DNA of 64,000 nucleotides from Dactylorhiza incarnata (lineage: Eukaryota > Streptophyta > Magnoliopsida > Asparagales > Orchidaceae): positions 1,237,001-1,301,000 of the forward strand of contig JAWHQI010000170.1 in NCBI GenBank assembly GCA_033032865.1, written 5' to 3'. This document shows positions 8,659 to 19,598 of the stretch, piece by piece (position 1 is the first letter of the stretch; every line of letters begins with the position of its first letter). The notes under the pieces are model-generated. The model saw only the letters and a list, made by a program, of their open reading frames with translations. It was not told the DNA's origin and made no database searches. A program made the translations under genes and the position numbers.

Positions 8659-10836
8659 TTGGCCCCGAGCAGACCCGCTGACCAGGCTCTCATCTAGCTG
8701 GCAGGTCCGAAGGCTCACTCGGTGGCAGGTTCTATGTTCCAGAGGTTGGCCCCGAGCAGACCCGCTGTCCAGGCTCTCATCTAGCTGGCAGGTCCGAAGG
8801 CTCACTCGGTGGCAGGTTCTATGTTTTAAAGGTTGGCCCCGAGCAGACCCGCTGTCCAGGCTCTCATCTAGCTGGCAGGTCCGAAGGCTCACTCGGTGGC
8901 AGGTTCAATGTTCCAGAGGTTGGCCCTGAGCAGACCCGCTGTCCAGGCTCTCATCTAGCTGGCAGGTCCGAAGGCTCACTCGGTGGCAGGTTCTATGTTC
9001 CAGAGGTTGGCCCCGAGCAGACCCGCTGTCCAGGCTCTCATCTAGCTGGCAGGTCCGAAGGCTCACTCAGTGGTAGGTTCTGTGTTCCAGAGGTTGGCCC
9101 CGAGCAGACCCGCTGTCCAGGCTCTCATCTAGCTGGCAGGTCCGAAGGCTCACTCGGTGGCAGGTTCTATGTTCCAGAGGTTGGCCCCGAGCAGACCCGC
9201 TGTCCAGGCTCTCATCTAGCTGGCAGGTCCGAAGGCTCACTCGGTGGCAGGTTCTATGTTTCAAAGGTTGGCCCCGAGCAGACCCGCTGTCCAGGCTCTC
9301 ATCTAGCTGGCAGGTCCGAAGGCTCACTCGGTGGCAGGTTCTATGTTCCAGAGGTTGGCCCCGAGCAGACCCGCTGTCCAGGCTCTCATCTAGCTGGCAG
9401 GTCTGAAGGCTCACTCGGTGGCAGGTTCTATGTTCCAGAGGTTGGCCCCGAGCAGACCCGCTGTCCAGGCTCTCATCTAGTTGGCAGGTCCGAAGGCTCA
9501 CTCGGTGGCAGGTTCTATGTTCCAGAGGTTGGCCCCGAGCAGACCCGCTGTCCAGGCTCTCATCTAGCTGGCAGGTCCGAAGGCTCACTCGGTGGCAGGT
9601 TCTATGTTCCAGAGGTTGGCCCCGAGCAGACCCGCTGTCCAGGCTCTCATCTAGCTGGCAGGTCTGAAGGCTCACTCGGTGGCAGGTTCTATGTTCCAGA
9701 GGTTGGCCCCGAGCAGACCCGCTGTCCAGGCTCTCATCTAGCTGGCAGGTCCGAAGGCTCACTCGGTGGCAGGTTCTATGTTCCAGAGGTTGGCCCCGAG
9801 CAGACCCGCTGTCCAGGCTCTCATCTAGCTGGCAGGTCCGAAGGCTCACTCGGTGGCAGGTTCTGTGTTCCAGAGGTTGGCCCCGAGCAGACCCGCTGTC
9901 CAGGCTCTCATCTAGCTGGCAGGTCCGAAGGCTCACTCGGTGGCAGGTTCTATGTTTCAAAGGTTGGCCCCGAGCAGACCCGCTGTCCAGGCTCTCATCT
10001 AGCTGGCAGGTCCGAAGGCTCACTCGGTGGCAGGTTCTCTGTTCCAGAGGTTGGCCCCGAGCAGACCCGCTGTCCAGGCTCTCATCTAGCTGGCAGGTCC
10101 GAAGGCTCACTCGGTGGCAGGTTCTATGTTTCAAAGGTTGGCCCCGAGCAGACCCACTGTCCAGGCTCTCATCTAGCTAGCAGGTCCGAAGGCTCACTCG
10201 GTGGCAGGTTCTATGTTTCAAAGGTTGGCCCCGAGCAGACCCGCTGTCCAGGCTCTCATCTAGCTGGCAGGTCTGAAGGCTCACTCGGTGGCAGGTTCTA
10301 TGTTCCAGAGGTTGGCCCCGAGCAGACCCGCTGTCCAGGCTCTCATCTAGCTGGCAGGTCCGAAGGCTCACTCGGTGGCAGGTTCTATGTTCCAGAGGCT
10401 GGCCCCGAGCAGACCCGCTGTCCAGGCTCTCATCTAGCTGGCAGGTCCGAAGGCTCACTCGGTGGCAGGTTCTATGTTCCAGAGGTTGGCCCCGAGCAGA
10501 CCCGCTGTCCAGGATCTCATCTAGCTGGCAGGTCCGAAGGCTCACTCGGTGGCAGGTTCTATGTTCCAGAGGTTGGCCCCGAGCAGACCCGCTGTCCAGG
10601 CTCTCATCTAGCTGGCAGGTCCGAAGGCTCACTCGGTGGCAGGTTCTATGTTCCAGAGGTTGGCCCCGAGCAGACCCGCTGTCCAGGCTCTCATCTAGCT
10701 GGCAGGTCCGAAGGCTCACTCGGTGGCAGGTTCTATGTTCCAGAGGTTGGCCCCGAGCAGACCCGCTGTCCAGGCTCTCATCTAGCTGGCAGGTCCGAAG
10801 GCTCACTCGGCGGCAGGTTCCAGAAGCTTCAAAGGT
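8659..10836 (+). repeat. 87-bp tandem array, 25 copies
   Basis: Units begin (TT)GGCCCCGAGCAGACCCGCTG at 8661 and then every 87 bp to 10749 without a phase change. A degenerate 26th unit starts about 10836, and another diverged unit lies beyond the 45-bp array at 11588-11640. Units are about 97-99% alike, differing at few positions such as CCAGAGG/TTAAAGG. Since 87 is a multiple of three and one minus frame lacks stops, long minus-strand frames appear (9067-10134, 10177-10848); these are not evidence of a protein. Confidence 0.97.
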
Positions 10837-10909
10837 TAGCCCCGACACTGGCCCGCTGACCAGGCTCCCACCTAGCTGGCAGGGCCGGGAACTGCTTGGG
10901 GCAGGAAGG

Positions 10910-11587
10910 AAAACACTCCACCTCTAGTTGAGCCTGGCTCCTAGAGTGTGTCGACCCTGAATCCACCTCTAGTTGAGCTTGTCTCCTAGAGTGTGTCGAC
11001 CCTGAATCCACCTCTAGTTGAGCCTGGCTCCTAGAGTGTGTCGACCCTGAATCCACCTCTAGCTGAGCCTGTCTCCTAGAGTGTGTCGACCTTGAATCCA
11101 CCTCTAGTTGAGCCTGTCTCCTAGAGTATGTCGACCTTGAATCCACCTCTAGTTGAGCCTGGCTCCTAGAGTGTGTCGACCCTGAATCCACCTCTAGTTG
11201 AGCCTGGCTCCTAGAGTGTGTCGACCCTGAATCCACCTCTAGCTGAGCCTGTCTCCTAGAGTGTGTCGACCCTGAATCCACCTCTAGTTGAGCCTGGCTC
11301 CTAGAGTGTGTCGACCCTGAATCCACCTCTAGCTGAGCCTGTCTCCTAGAGTGTGTCGACCTTGAATCCACCTCTAGTTGAGCCTGGCCCCTAGAGTGTG
11401 TCGGCCCTGAATCCACCTCTAGCTGAGCCTGGCTCCTAGAGTGTGTCGACCCTGAATCCACCTCTAGTTGAGCTTGGCTCCTAGAGTGTGTCGACCCTGA
11501 ATCCACCTCTAGTTGTGCTTGGCTCCTAAAGTGTGTCGACCTAGTATTCACCTCTGGTTGAGCTCGGCTCCTAGAGTGTGTCGACCT
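10910..11587 (+). repeat. 45-bp tandem array, 15 copies
   Basis: The unit begins CCACCTCTAGTTGAGCCTGG and continues CTCCTAGAGTGTGTCGACCC. It is repeated about 15 times with 1-3 differences per unit. Diverged 87-bp-type units on both sides (10836-10900 and 11588-11640) show it expanded inside the 87-bp array. The period is again a multiple of three, giving a long spurious minus-strand frame. Confidence 0.95.
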
Positions 11588-11755
11588 TAGCCCCGATGCT
11601 GGCCCGCTAGCCGGGCTCTCGGTAGCCAGCAGGGTTGGAGGACCTCTCGAGGGGGCTGTGCATTTTTTCTCAAGGTAGCTCCGTTAGCCGGATTTTCAAC
11701 GACACTCGTCGAATATACAGGGTTGGACATTTCTTTCTGAGCGTGTATCTCGCTC

Positions 11756-11772
11756 GAAAAGAGCGGGGATTG
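11756..11772 (+). other. Polypurine tract of the gag-only element
   Basis: AAAAGAGCGGGGATTG ends directly at the 3' LTR. The same site in element H (minus strand) reads AAAAGAGTGGGGATTG. Confidence 0.8.
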
Positions 11773-12764
11773 TGTACAACCCTGTATTCGCCGAGTAGGT
11801 ACTCGAGCCAAGAGGCATTTCGGAACATCGTTCCTCAGCAGGATCCAAGGAAGGGGCGCGAGAACCCCAGTAAGGGGCGAGACCAGCCAGGGGGGCCGCC
11901 CCTGGCAGGGTCTCGCCCAGCCCCAGCTAAGGGGCGAGACCAGCCAGGGGGGCCGCCCCTGGCAGGGTCTCGCCCAGCCCCAGCTAAGGGGCGAGACCAG
12001 CCAGGGGGGCCGCCCCTGGCAGGGTCTCGCCCAGCCCCAGCTAAGGGGCGAGACCAGCCAGGGGGGCCGCCCCTGGCAGGGTCTCGCCCAGCCCCAGCTA
12101 AGGGGCGAGACCAGCCAGGGGGGGCCGCCCCTGGCAGGGTCTCGCCCAGCCCCAGCTAAGGGGCGAGACCGGCCAGGGGGGGCCGCCCCTGGCAGGGTCT
12201 CGCCCAGCCCCAGTAAGGGGCGAGACCAACAAGGGGGGGGGGCATCCCCGGGTCTCGCTCCACCCCAGTTAGGGGGCTCGCCGAGCCCCGCGAGGTACCC
12301 CTCTCGCCCAGTTTTGGGGAAGGTGTCGGTCTGCGTTTAGCGCCTCAGAATAGCGGGATTCGGCTATCTGCAGCCCAATCCGAGGGTATTTTGGTAATTT
12401 CGCGGACCGGTTTCTGGCTATTTGCAGCCCAACTTCAGAAATCCTATAAATAGGACCAAGGGGGCACCATTTGGAGGAGATCTCGGATCCTAGGCTAGCT
12501 CTCTCCTTCTCTCTCTCCCTCCCCAAGTCTCTCAGGGGGGTAAGGAGAGGCTCCAGTGGTGCCCAAGCTTAGTAGTGGCTTGGGAGGGGAAGTTCCAAGG
12601 GGACTTCCGGGTATGTGGCGGGACCTCCCCACTAAGCCCTTGGTCCAGTTCTTAGTTCCAACACCTCCAACCTAGAGCTCTCCCTTGGGGGAAGTAAGGG
12701 TTGGTCGCCCCTCAGCCTCGCTGAGGGCCCCGAACTCCACAGAGACCAGTTGCTGGTTTCAACA
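11773..12764 (+). repeat. 3' LTR of the gag-only element
   Basis: Starts TGTACAACCC and ends TTTCAACA, followed by the TSD TTTAG. The 57-bp palindromic units lie at about 11874-12270 and the TATA-like TATAAATA at 12445-12452. Differences from the 5' LTR are few and include ACGTTT/GCGTTT and AACAGC/AATAGC. Confidence 0.95.
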
Positions 12765-15320
12765 TTTAGTACCCGCTTCGGGCACTATGAGTTCACGGTG
12801 ATGTCGTTCGGTCTGTCTAATGCACCGTCGGTATTCATGGACTTAATGAATAGGACGTTCCGTGAGTATTTGGATCAATTTGTGATCGTCTTTATCGACG
12901 ACATTTTGGTATACTCTCAATCGGAAGAGGAGCATGTAGGGCATCTGCACGCCGTTCTGAGCACCTTGAGGAGGAGTCAGCTATATGCCAAGTTCTCCAA
13001 GTGCGAGTTTTGGCTACCGTCAGTAGCATTCCTTGGTCATGTCGTTAGTGGAGATGGAATTGCGGTTGATCCGTCGAAGATAGAAGCGATCCGAGCCTGG
13101 CCTTTGTTGAAAAACGTAGCGAAAGTCCGAAGTTTCTTAGGACTTGCCGGCTATTATAGGCGCTTTGTGGAAAACTTCTCGAGGATTGCACTTCCTCTCA
13201 CTAAATTGACTAGGAAAGATCATAAGTTCGTTTGGTCGCCCGAGTGCGCACGAGCTTTTGAAGAGCTAAAGAGCCGTCTGACCACGGCGCCCATTCTATG
13301 ATCGCCATGTGGTACGGAAGGCTACGAAATTTATAGCGACGCCTCAGGGAGTGGTTTGGGTTGTGTCCTAGTGCAGTTCGGTAAGGTAATTGCCTACGGC
13401 TCCCGGCAGCTGAAGGTTCATGAGAGGAATTACCCGGTCCATGATTTGGAGCTAGCGGTCGTGGTATTTGCTCTTAAGCTTTGGAGGCATTATTTGTATG
13501 GCGTGAAGATCGACATCTTTACCGACCACAAGAGCCTCAAGTACTTGCTGGATCAAAGGGAGTTGAATATGCGTCAAAGGAGGTGGTTGGAGTTCCTTGG
13601 GGACTACACCTTCGACATCAAATATACTCCTGGAAAGGGAAATGTAGTTGCGGACGCGTTGAGTCGTCGGGCTCCCGCTCAAGCAAATTGGATTTTGATG
13701 CACGATGAGCGTCTAATCCGTGAGCTGGAAGAAATGGAGATCATTTGCGTTGATCGAAGAGCGTCTACTTCAGCATGCTTGAACTGGACGGAGGTTCAAT
13801 ACCACCTTGCCGACCGAGTTCGACAGGCATTGGAGCTGGATGAGAGCATGAAGCGCTTTAAAGCGGAAACCGTTGACGGGTTAAACGCTGATTTCTCTTT
13901 CGAAGATGGCGTTATGTGGAAGAATCGCAGATTGTGCGTCCCAAACGTTGGTACTCTACGGGCGGAGTTGATGTACGAGGCTCATCATACCAAGTACTCT
14001 ATCCACCCGGGAAGCACGAAAATGTACATGGACATGAAGAAACTTTTCTGGTGGCCGGGTATGAAGAAAGACATTGCCCTCTACGTGGCCAAGTGTAACA
14101 CTTGCGCGTTGGTGAAGGTGGAATGTCAACGTCCCGGTGGATTTTTGAAGTCCTTGCCGATTCCGGAATGGAAGTTTGACGATATTTCGATGGATTTCGT
14201 GCACGGATTGCCGAGATCGCAGCATGGAAACGACGCCATCTGGGTGATCGTGGACAGACTGACAAAAGTATCGCATTTTATTCCGAACCGGAAGGATGAT
14301 TCTGTAGAAAAGCTAGCGAAGCTCTATGTCGATAGTATTGTGCGGCTGCACGGTGTCCCTCGTAGCATCGTCAGCGATCGTGACGGGCGTTTCACATCGA
14401 AAGATTGGAGGCTTATCCATGAACTGTTGGGCACTAAATTGAATTTCAGCACGGCCTTCCACCCGCAAACGGATGGACAGACCGAGAGGACCAACAGGAC
14501 TATGGAGGATATGCTCCGAATGTGCGCTCTAGATTTTGGAAAGAAGTGGGAAGATCATCTCTATATGATCGAATTCGCCTACAATAATAGCTACCAAGCC
14601 AGTATAAAGATGGCTCCCTTCGAGGCCCTCTATGGTAAGAAGTGTCGTACGCCGTTTTCTTGGGCGGAAACGGGCGATACTAAGCTATTAAAGCGAAAGG
14701 ATGTTGAGGAAGCAACTTCGACGATCCGAACTATTCGTGAAAGGCTATTGATTGCCCAGGATAGGCAAGCAAAATATTACAACGCCAAGCATAGGAACCT
14801 AGAGTTCGCCGTCGGTGACCGGGTTTACTTGAAGATCAAACCGTTCAAAGGGGTATCAAGGATCCGACGCTTGAAAAAGCTCAGTCCAAGGTACTTAGGA
14901 CCGTTTGAGATTGTGGAACGTATTGGTGATGCGGCTTATTGGCTTGCACTATCTGCAGAGCTGAGTGGTCTGCACGACGTGTTTCACATTTCAGTTCTGA
15001 GGAAGGCAGTGCAAGAGCCTACTCATATCGTTGCGGTTGGCAAAGTGCCAGTTGATAGTGGGTTGTCGACGAAAGTCAATCCCTTACGCATCGAGGATAT
15101 CGAGGTAAAGCAGTTGCGGAACAAGTCCATTCGGATGGTAAAAGTCCGGTGGGATAGTTGCAGCCGAGAGGAGCTATCTTGGGAGAGAGAGCAAGCGATG
15201 CTTGCGGAGTACCCCGAGCTATTTCTCTCGGGTAAATTTTCTTTAAAAAACTGTAAATTCCTGCTGTTACTGTTTTCGAAATTTCGGGACGAAATTCTTT
15301 TAAGGGGGGTGGAGTTGTAA
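12765..15320 (+). pseudogene. pol: Gypsy pol, second part: RT palm, RNase H, integrase, chromodomain-like tail
   Basis: Reading resumes at 12770 after the duplicated target. The RT catalytic box is FIDD, with the Asp pair at 12897-12902. A TGA at 13299-13301 breaks the frame between RT and RNase H; the same frame continues directly afterwards, so this is a point mutation, not a shift. RNase H starts with the Asp codon at 13338 and includes [14 protein letters not shown]. In the numbering of the frame from 13356, integrase has an HHCC zinc motif (H211, H217, C247, C250). Its D280, D341 and E377 give the DDX35E spacing. A GPY/F-type module follows ([20 protein letters not shown]). The last ~70 residues ([20 protein letters not shown]...) fit the chromodomain-like tail of Tekay/Del elements. 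Confidence 0.94.
15299..15315 (+). other. Polypurine tract of the gypsy element
   Basis: TTTAAGGGGGGTGGAGT precedes the 3' LTR, after the ATTTCGGGACGAAATTC motif usual in chromovirus 3' ends. Confidence 0.85.
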
Positions 15321-17286
15321 CACCCCAAAGATCGTAGTTCAGCGAGGTAGGCGGAGTGGTAGTGCTGCGCTCGGGATAGGCTAAAAATTCCACATCAGGT
15401 CAATGCGCACGACCATTGTCCTCTTCGCGCACGACCAGTGATCGTGCGCCAATGATCGTGCGTAACCCGCAAGGAATCGGAGTTCTGTCTCGGCTTATCG
15501 CACGACCATTCTCCTCTTCGCGCACGATCAGTGATCGTGCGCCTGTGATCGTGCGCGCTGTTTACCTGCTCCGCGATTTTGAGCGGAGGAGACGATCCGG
15601 CCGTCCAAATCCTTTGGAATTCGATCCAATGGCTAGGATTAGTTGCTGGAGGGTCTTAGGGCTTGTGAGAGGAGATTAACCCTCATTCTTTTGAGGCTTT
15701 TCTCTCTCCAAACCTAGAGGAAGAAGGAGGCAAGGAAGAAGAAGGGAGATTCCGCCATTGACGGAGCTCCGGAGCTCCGTTTCGCGAGCCGTTTCCAGAT
15801 CTGGAGAGTGCAGCCCGGTGCGGTCATCTCCCTCCGTCTAGAATCTCGGATCCATGGCGAAAAAGAACGCTCCTAGGGTAACGATTCCTTCTCCCGTTGT
15901 TTGGACTTGTCTTTTGTCCTCTCCTTCATTTCTCTATGCTTGCATGAGGGATCCCTTTCACCAAATGGGTGAAGTGTAGGATTCCCTCAAGTTCTTCGGA
16001 ACTCCGGGTCGATTGTGTCCGTCCCCGGCATATTGCATGTAGAAAATCCGGTAGTCGTGCGGATTTAGGCATTTTGTGTGAAGCCAATTCGTGGCCGTGA
16101 GCCCGAATCGGTGATGCTTGGATTGCGACGTTGCATTTAGGTTAAGCCTAGAATGCGTACCGGAGAATGACTCCGTGAAATCGTCTATAGTAGTGCGGGA
16201 TTTAAGTGTAGGCGTCTTGTGAAGATCCTAACGAAAGCCCCATGCTTTGAGATTGGATGAAGGCAAACCTTCACCGCGAAATTGATGCGGAGCGTATTAT
16301 ACCTCCCTTATTTGAGTATTTGTGAAGCCTAGATCCTTGTGAAGGGATTAGGTGCGTAGCTTATAATTGTGTAGCACTTGAAAGTGCTAAACCCTTACGG
16401 GCCGAGGCGAAGCCGTACCCGCGTCGTGCGATAGATCGCGACGATTAGAGCACGGGCAAAGCTAAACCGAACCCGTTTCCATGCAGATCGGCAAGAGGTC
16501 CATACCTCATGTAAGCCCTGCGATCATGGGAGAGGTCGTGGAAGGTGTTTTACCTAGACCGACCAAAAGCTCTTTTTCCCACCTAAGGCGATGGCCCTTA
16601 CGGTGGAGTGTTTGTGGAATTGATGTTGTTAGCCTCATGCAGTTGTTTAGGCGGTTGTGGGGAACCTTCGGGTGAACCCAACTAACATCATGTGCATACC
16701 TAGGTTCCCTCCTTTTTGATGCTCAACCTAGAAGATTGAATGTGCTTGAAACCTCACCTTGTGTAGTTGCACTTTCTTTATTTTAGTACTTGTGCTAGTA
16801 TGGCTTGCTTGTAGGGTAGAATCTCCGCCACCCCGCGAAAGGGGTGGGGTCATTATAATTTGGTCAGCTGTGCTGACCGTTACTTTGTTTGCCACCGCTT
16901 GGTGGAATGTTCTTATGCAGGTGCAGGTGAGCCTAGTGGGAAATAGCGGGCGGTGACCCCTTTTGCTGAGTTGGCCTTGAAGGCCAGCCTCCCTTTTTAG
17001 CTTTCTCATGTATTGCCGGCCTGCGTGCCGATGTATGTTTTGGAGTTTTAGTACATTTGTTAAATGTATAGCCTTAAGGCCATAACTCTATTTCATGGTT
17101 TCATTCCTACGATAGTGGACAATTCTAATTGAAATGTTAAATCTTTATGCTTCCGCTAGTGTTTAGTATACTCTGTTGTAGTTTCTTTCTGTTTATCACC
17201 TTTTAACTCCTAACTAGTGTGGTTAGTATGGCGTGGGGTCCCGGTCGGACCTACTGTTATATTATTCGTACTGGCAGGGTGTTACA
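15316..17286 (+). repeat. 3' LTR of the gypsy element
   Basis: 1,971 bp, pairs with 2280-4251. It ends GGTGTTACA and is followed by the TSD GTTGT at 17287-17291, where the copia leader resumes. Differences from the 5' LTR are scattered single bases. Confidence 0.95.
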
Positions 17287-17299
17287 GTTGTCTTCCAAG

Positions 17300-18577
17300 A
17301 TGGACGGCGGAGGAGGTTATGCGAGAGGACTAGGAATCGAGCTGCTTACTCAAACCAACTACAAGAAGTGGATGTCTTGTATGGAGAGCTACCTTCTTGG
17401 AGAGGATCTCTGGGAGGTTGTTGGTGGTGGGGAGCAAGAGGAAGTTGTAGCTGCCGGAGATAATGGTCCAGCTATGAGAGCGTGAAGGAAGACCAACGCC
17501 AAGGCGGAGTTCACCTTGAAGAGAGTCATATCACCTGACTTGTTCGACCACATCATTGGTTGCAAGTCAGCGTCTGCGATCTGGATAGCCCTCGATGGGT
17601 TATTCAACAAGAAGAATGTGGCGCGGCTACAATTCCTGGAGAATGAGTTGGCGAAGTCGACTCAAGGCGAGATGGCGATATCCACCTTCTTCCTGAAGGT
17701 GAAGAACCTATGTGGGGAGATCTCGGCCTTGGATCCTGAAGAGCCAATCTCATAGGCGAAGTTGAAGTGGCACATACTCCGAGGCTTGAGGAGGGAGTAT
17801 ATCCCCTTCGTTACTTCCGTGCAAGGATGGGCTACTCAGCCCTCCCTTCTGGAGCTAGAGAACCTGCTATCGTCGCAGGAGAGCTTGGCGAAGCAGATGG
17901 CGAGAGTATCCATCTCAGGAGGAGATGGCGAGGCGTTGTTCTCAGGAAAGAAGAGATCCTGGGACAAGAGAAAGAAGAACTCCGGAGAGGGACCTTCAAC
18001 GTCCTCTCAGGGAGATGGGGGGAAGTTCCTTCCTGCCCGCGACGAGAAGGGGAGATACCTTTGCTTTGCCTGTAAGAAGTACGGGCACATGGCAAAGGAT
18101 TGCCGGTCCAATCTGAGGGCCGGTCATGCTGCTAACAAGGAGGGAGATCACCAGAGAGGTGGAGGAAGAGGTGGAGGTCACCAGGGCGGTGAGAGGGGGG
18201 ACAATTGTTTCCTGGCAGAGATGATGGCAACGTCAGTCGATGTCTTAGCCTCCATCAACCTCGAGGACGACTGGATAGTGGATTCCGGTTGCGGGCATCA
18301 TCTCACAGGAGATATGTCGAAGTTTGCCTCCTCGGCAGCATATGAAGGAACGGATGCTATCATCACTGCGGATGATACGGTACATCCCGTAGAGCGAGAA
18401 GGGAAGGTGTCCCTTGGGAGTATAGAGAAGCCAGTGACACTGAAGAGTGTGTATCACGTGCCTGGCATGAAGAAGAACCTCTTCTCGGTGGCTAACGCCG
18501 TGGATGCTGGATACCACGTCCTGTTTGGACCGAAGGAGGTGAAGTTCTTGAAGAACCTTTTCGTCTGTCGATGCTGA
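17300..18577 (+). pseudogene. gag-pro: Copia gag and protease, with two in-frame stops
   Basis: The ATG at 17300 (MDGGGGYARG...) is the natural start; the frame upstream is gypsy LTR. All pieces are in one frame. A TGA at 17483-17485 and a TAG at 17753-17755 break it, both explicable as C-to-T or G-to-A changes. A copia-type gag domain runs from about 17340 to 17960. A CCHC knuckle (CFACKKYGHMAKDC) is at 18062-18103. The protease site DSGCGHH is near 18280 with the normal Asp-Ser-Gly. The frame ends in a shift: after FVCRC it meets TGA at 18575-18577, while the true continuation is in another frame. Confidence 0.92.
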
Positions 18578-19598
18578 CGTCACGCTCACCGGGAGAAGGG
18601 TGAAGGATTTGTATGTCCTGTCTGCAAATGCCTACGTGGATAAGCTGAAGACAAACGACAGCGCTGTGATCTGGTATGAGATGCTAGGTCATGTAGGGAT
18701 GGACAAGCTGAAGAGGATGGCGACAAAGGGCCTAGTGAGTGGCCTGCCTCATCTCACTTCCTACGGCGACGGCCATGTGTGCGACGGATGCCAATATGAA
18801 AAGTCACATCGACTTCCATTTGACAAGTCGGAGACCAGGTGTAAGGCACCTCTTGAGTGTGTACATGCTGACGTGATGGGGCCGTGCGTCACCCGTACTT
18901 ATGGACGCAATAAGTATGCGCTGGTTCTGGTGGATGACTATACCCACTATACGTGGGTATACTTTCTGAGAGAGAAATCAGAAGTCTTCAACAAGTTCCT
19001 CGAGTGGAAGGAGCTTGTGGAGGGGAGGTTGAACCGCAGAGTCAAGAAGCTGAGGAGCGACAATGGAGGGGAGTTTACCTCCAATGAGTTTGCTTCTTTC
19101 TGCAGGAGGTTTGGCATTCGGCAGGAGCTCTCTTGCGCTCACACCCCTCAGCAGAATGGGGTGACAGAGAGGAAGATCCGCCATCTGGTGGAGACTACCA
19201 GGAGTTGGCTACATGCCAAGAGCATTCCCAAGGCCTTATGGGCGGAGGGAATGGCATGTGCTACTCATGTGATCAACATGCTACCTCTGAGTGCTAATAG
19301 GATGGTGTCTCCACACCAGCTCATGTTCGGGGAGAAGCCCAATGTGGGTCACATGAAGGTGTTCGGTTCTACCTGCTTCGTGCACGTCCCGGACGCTCAG
19401 AGAACAAATTTGGAGCCGAAAGCGAGGAAGTGTATCTTCATCGGCTACGATGAGCGGAAGAAGGGGTGGAAGTGCATGGATCCGCAGACTCACAGGTTCG
19501 TCGTCTCGCGCGATGTTGTGTTTGACGAACTAGTCTCATACCAGGGAGTCTCTTCTGTGGAGCTGCCGGAGAGTGGAGAAGCTAGCAGGGAAGAGTAG
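18571..19598 (+). pseudogene. int: Copia integrase
   Basis: In a different frame from gag/protease, implying a one-base indel near 18560-18570. With residue 1 at 18600, the pre-integrase zinc region shows H31, C61 and C64, but the first His of the HHCC set is Tyr (IWYEMLGH). The DDE triad is D91, D154 (SDNGGEF) and E190 (NGVTERK), with 35 residues between the last two. A TAG at 19596-19598 closes the frame, but the same frame continues after it into the RT part. The C-terminal region (WKCMDPQTHRF) is the usual copia linker to RT. Confidence 0.92.

Larger units (their letters stand above)
6683..12764 (+). mobile_element. Gag-only LTR element (TR-GAG/LARD-like) nested in the gypsy RT
   Basis: Two 992-bp LTRs start TGTACAACCCTG and end GGTTTCAACA. 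They are flanked by the TSD TTTAG (6678-6682, 12765-12769), which is RT coding sequence of the host element. The interior has a PBS-like site, one gag-like ORF, two long tandem arrays and a polypurine tract. There is no protease, RT, RNase H or integrase, so it must have been mobilised in trans. By eye the LTRs differ at about nine sites, so the insertion is young. Element H (31378-38521) shares LTR termini, PBS and PPT with it and is a relative. Confidence 0.93.
2280..17286 (+). mobile_element. Ty3/gypsy chromovirus-like (Tekay/Del-type) element nested in the copia element
   Basis: The LTRs begin TGTAACACCCCAAAG and end GGTGTTACA. The TSD GTTGT is at 2275-2279 and 17287-17291 in copia leader DNA. 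Interior order is PBS, gag, protease, RT, RNase H, integrase and a C-terminal chromodomain-like tail, which with the long LTRs indicates the Tekay/Del chromovirus lineage. The element is itself split at 6682/12765 by the gag-only element. Without that insert it is about 8.9 kb. By eye the LTRs differ at about 20 of 1,972 positions (about 1%), so this insertion is younger than its copia host. Defects besides the insertion are one stop between RT and RNase H and an altered protease active site. Confidence 0.95.

Noticed and set aside
8659..10836. CRISPR-like regular spacing
   Set aside because: Units are head-to-tail with no unique spacers, and the genome is a plant's.
9067..10848. Minus-strand open frames of 355 and 223 codons with a 29-residue repeat
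   Set aside because: They come from an 87-bp array whose period is divisible by three; no family resemblance, and the element's sense strand is plus.
10829..11551. 240-codon minus-strand frame with a 15-residue repeat
   Set aside because: Same effect from the 45-bp array.
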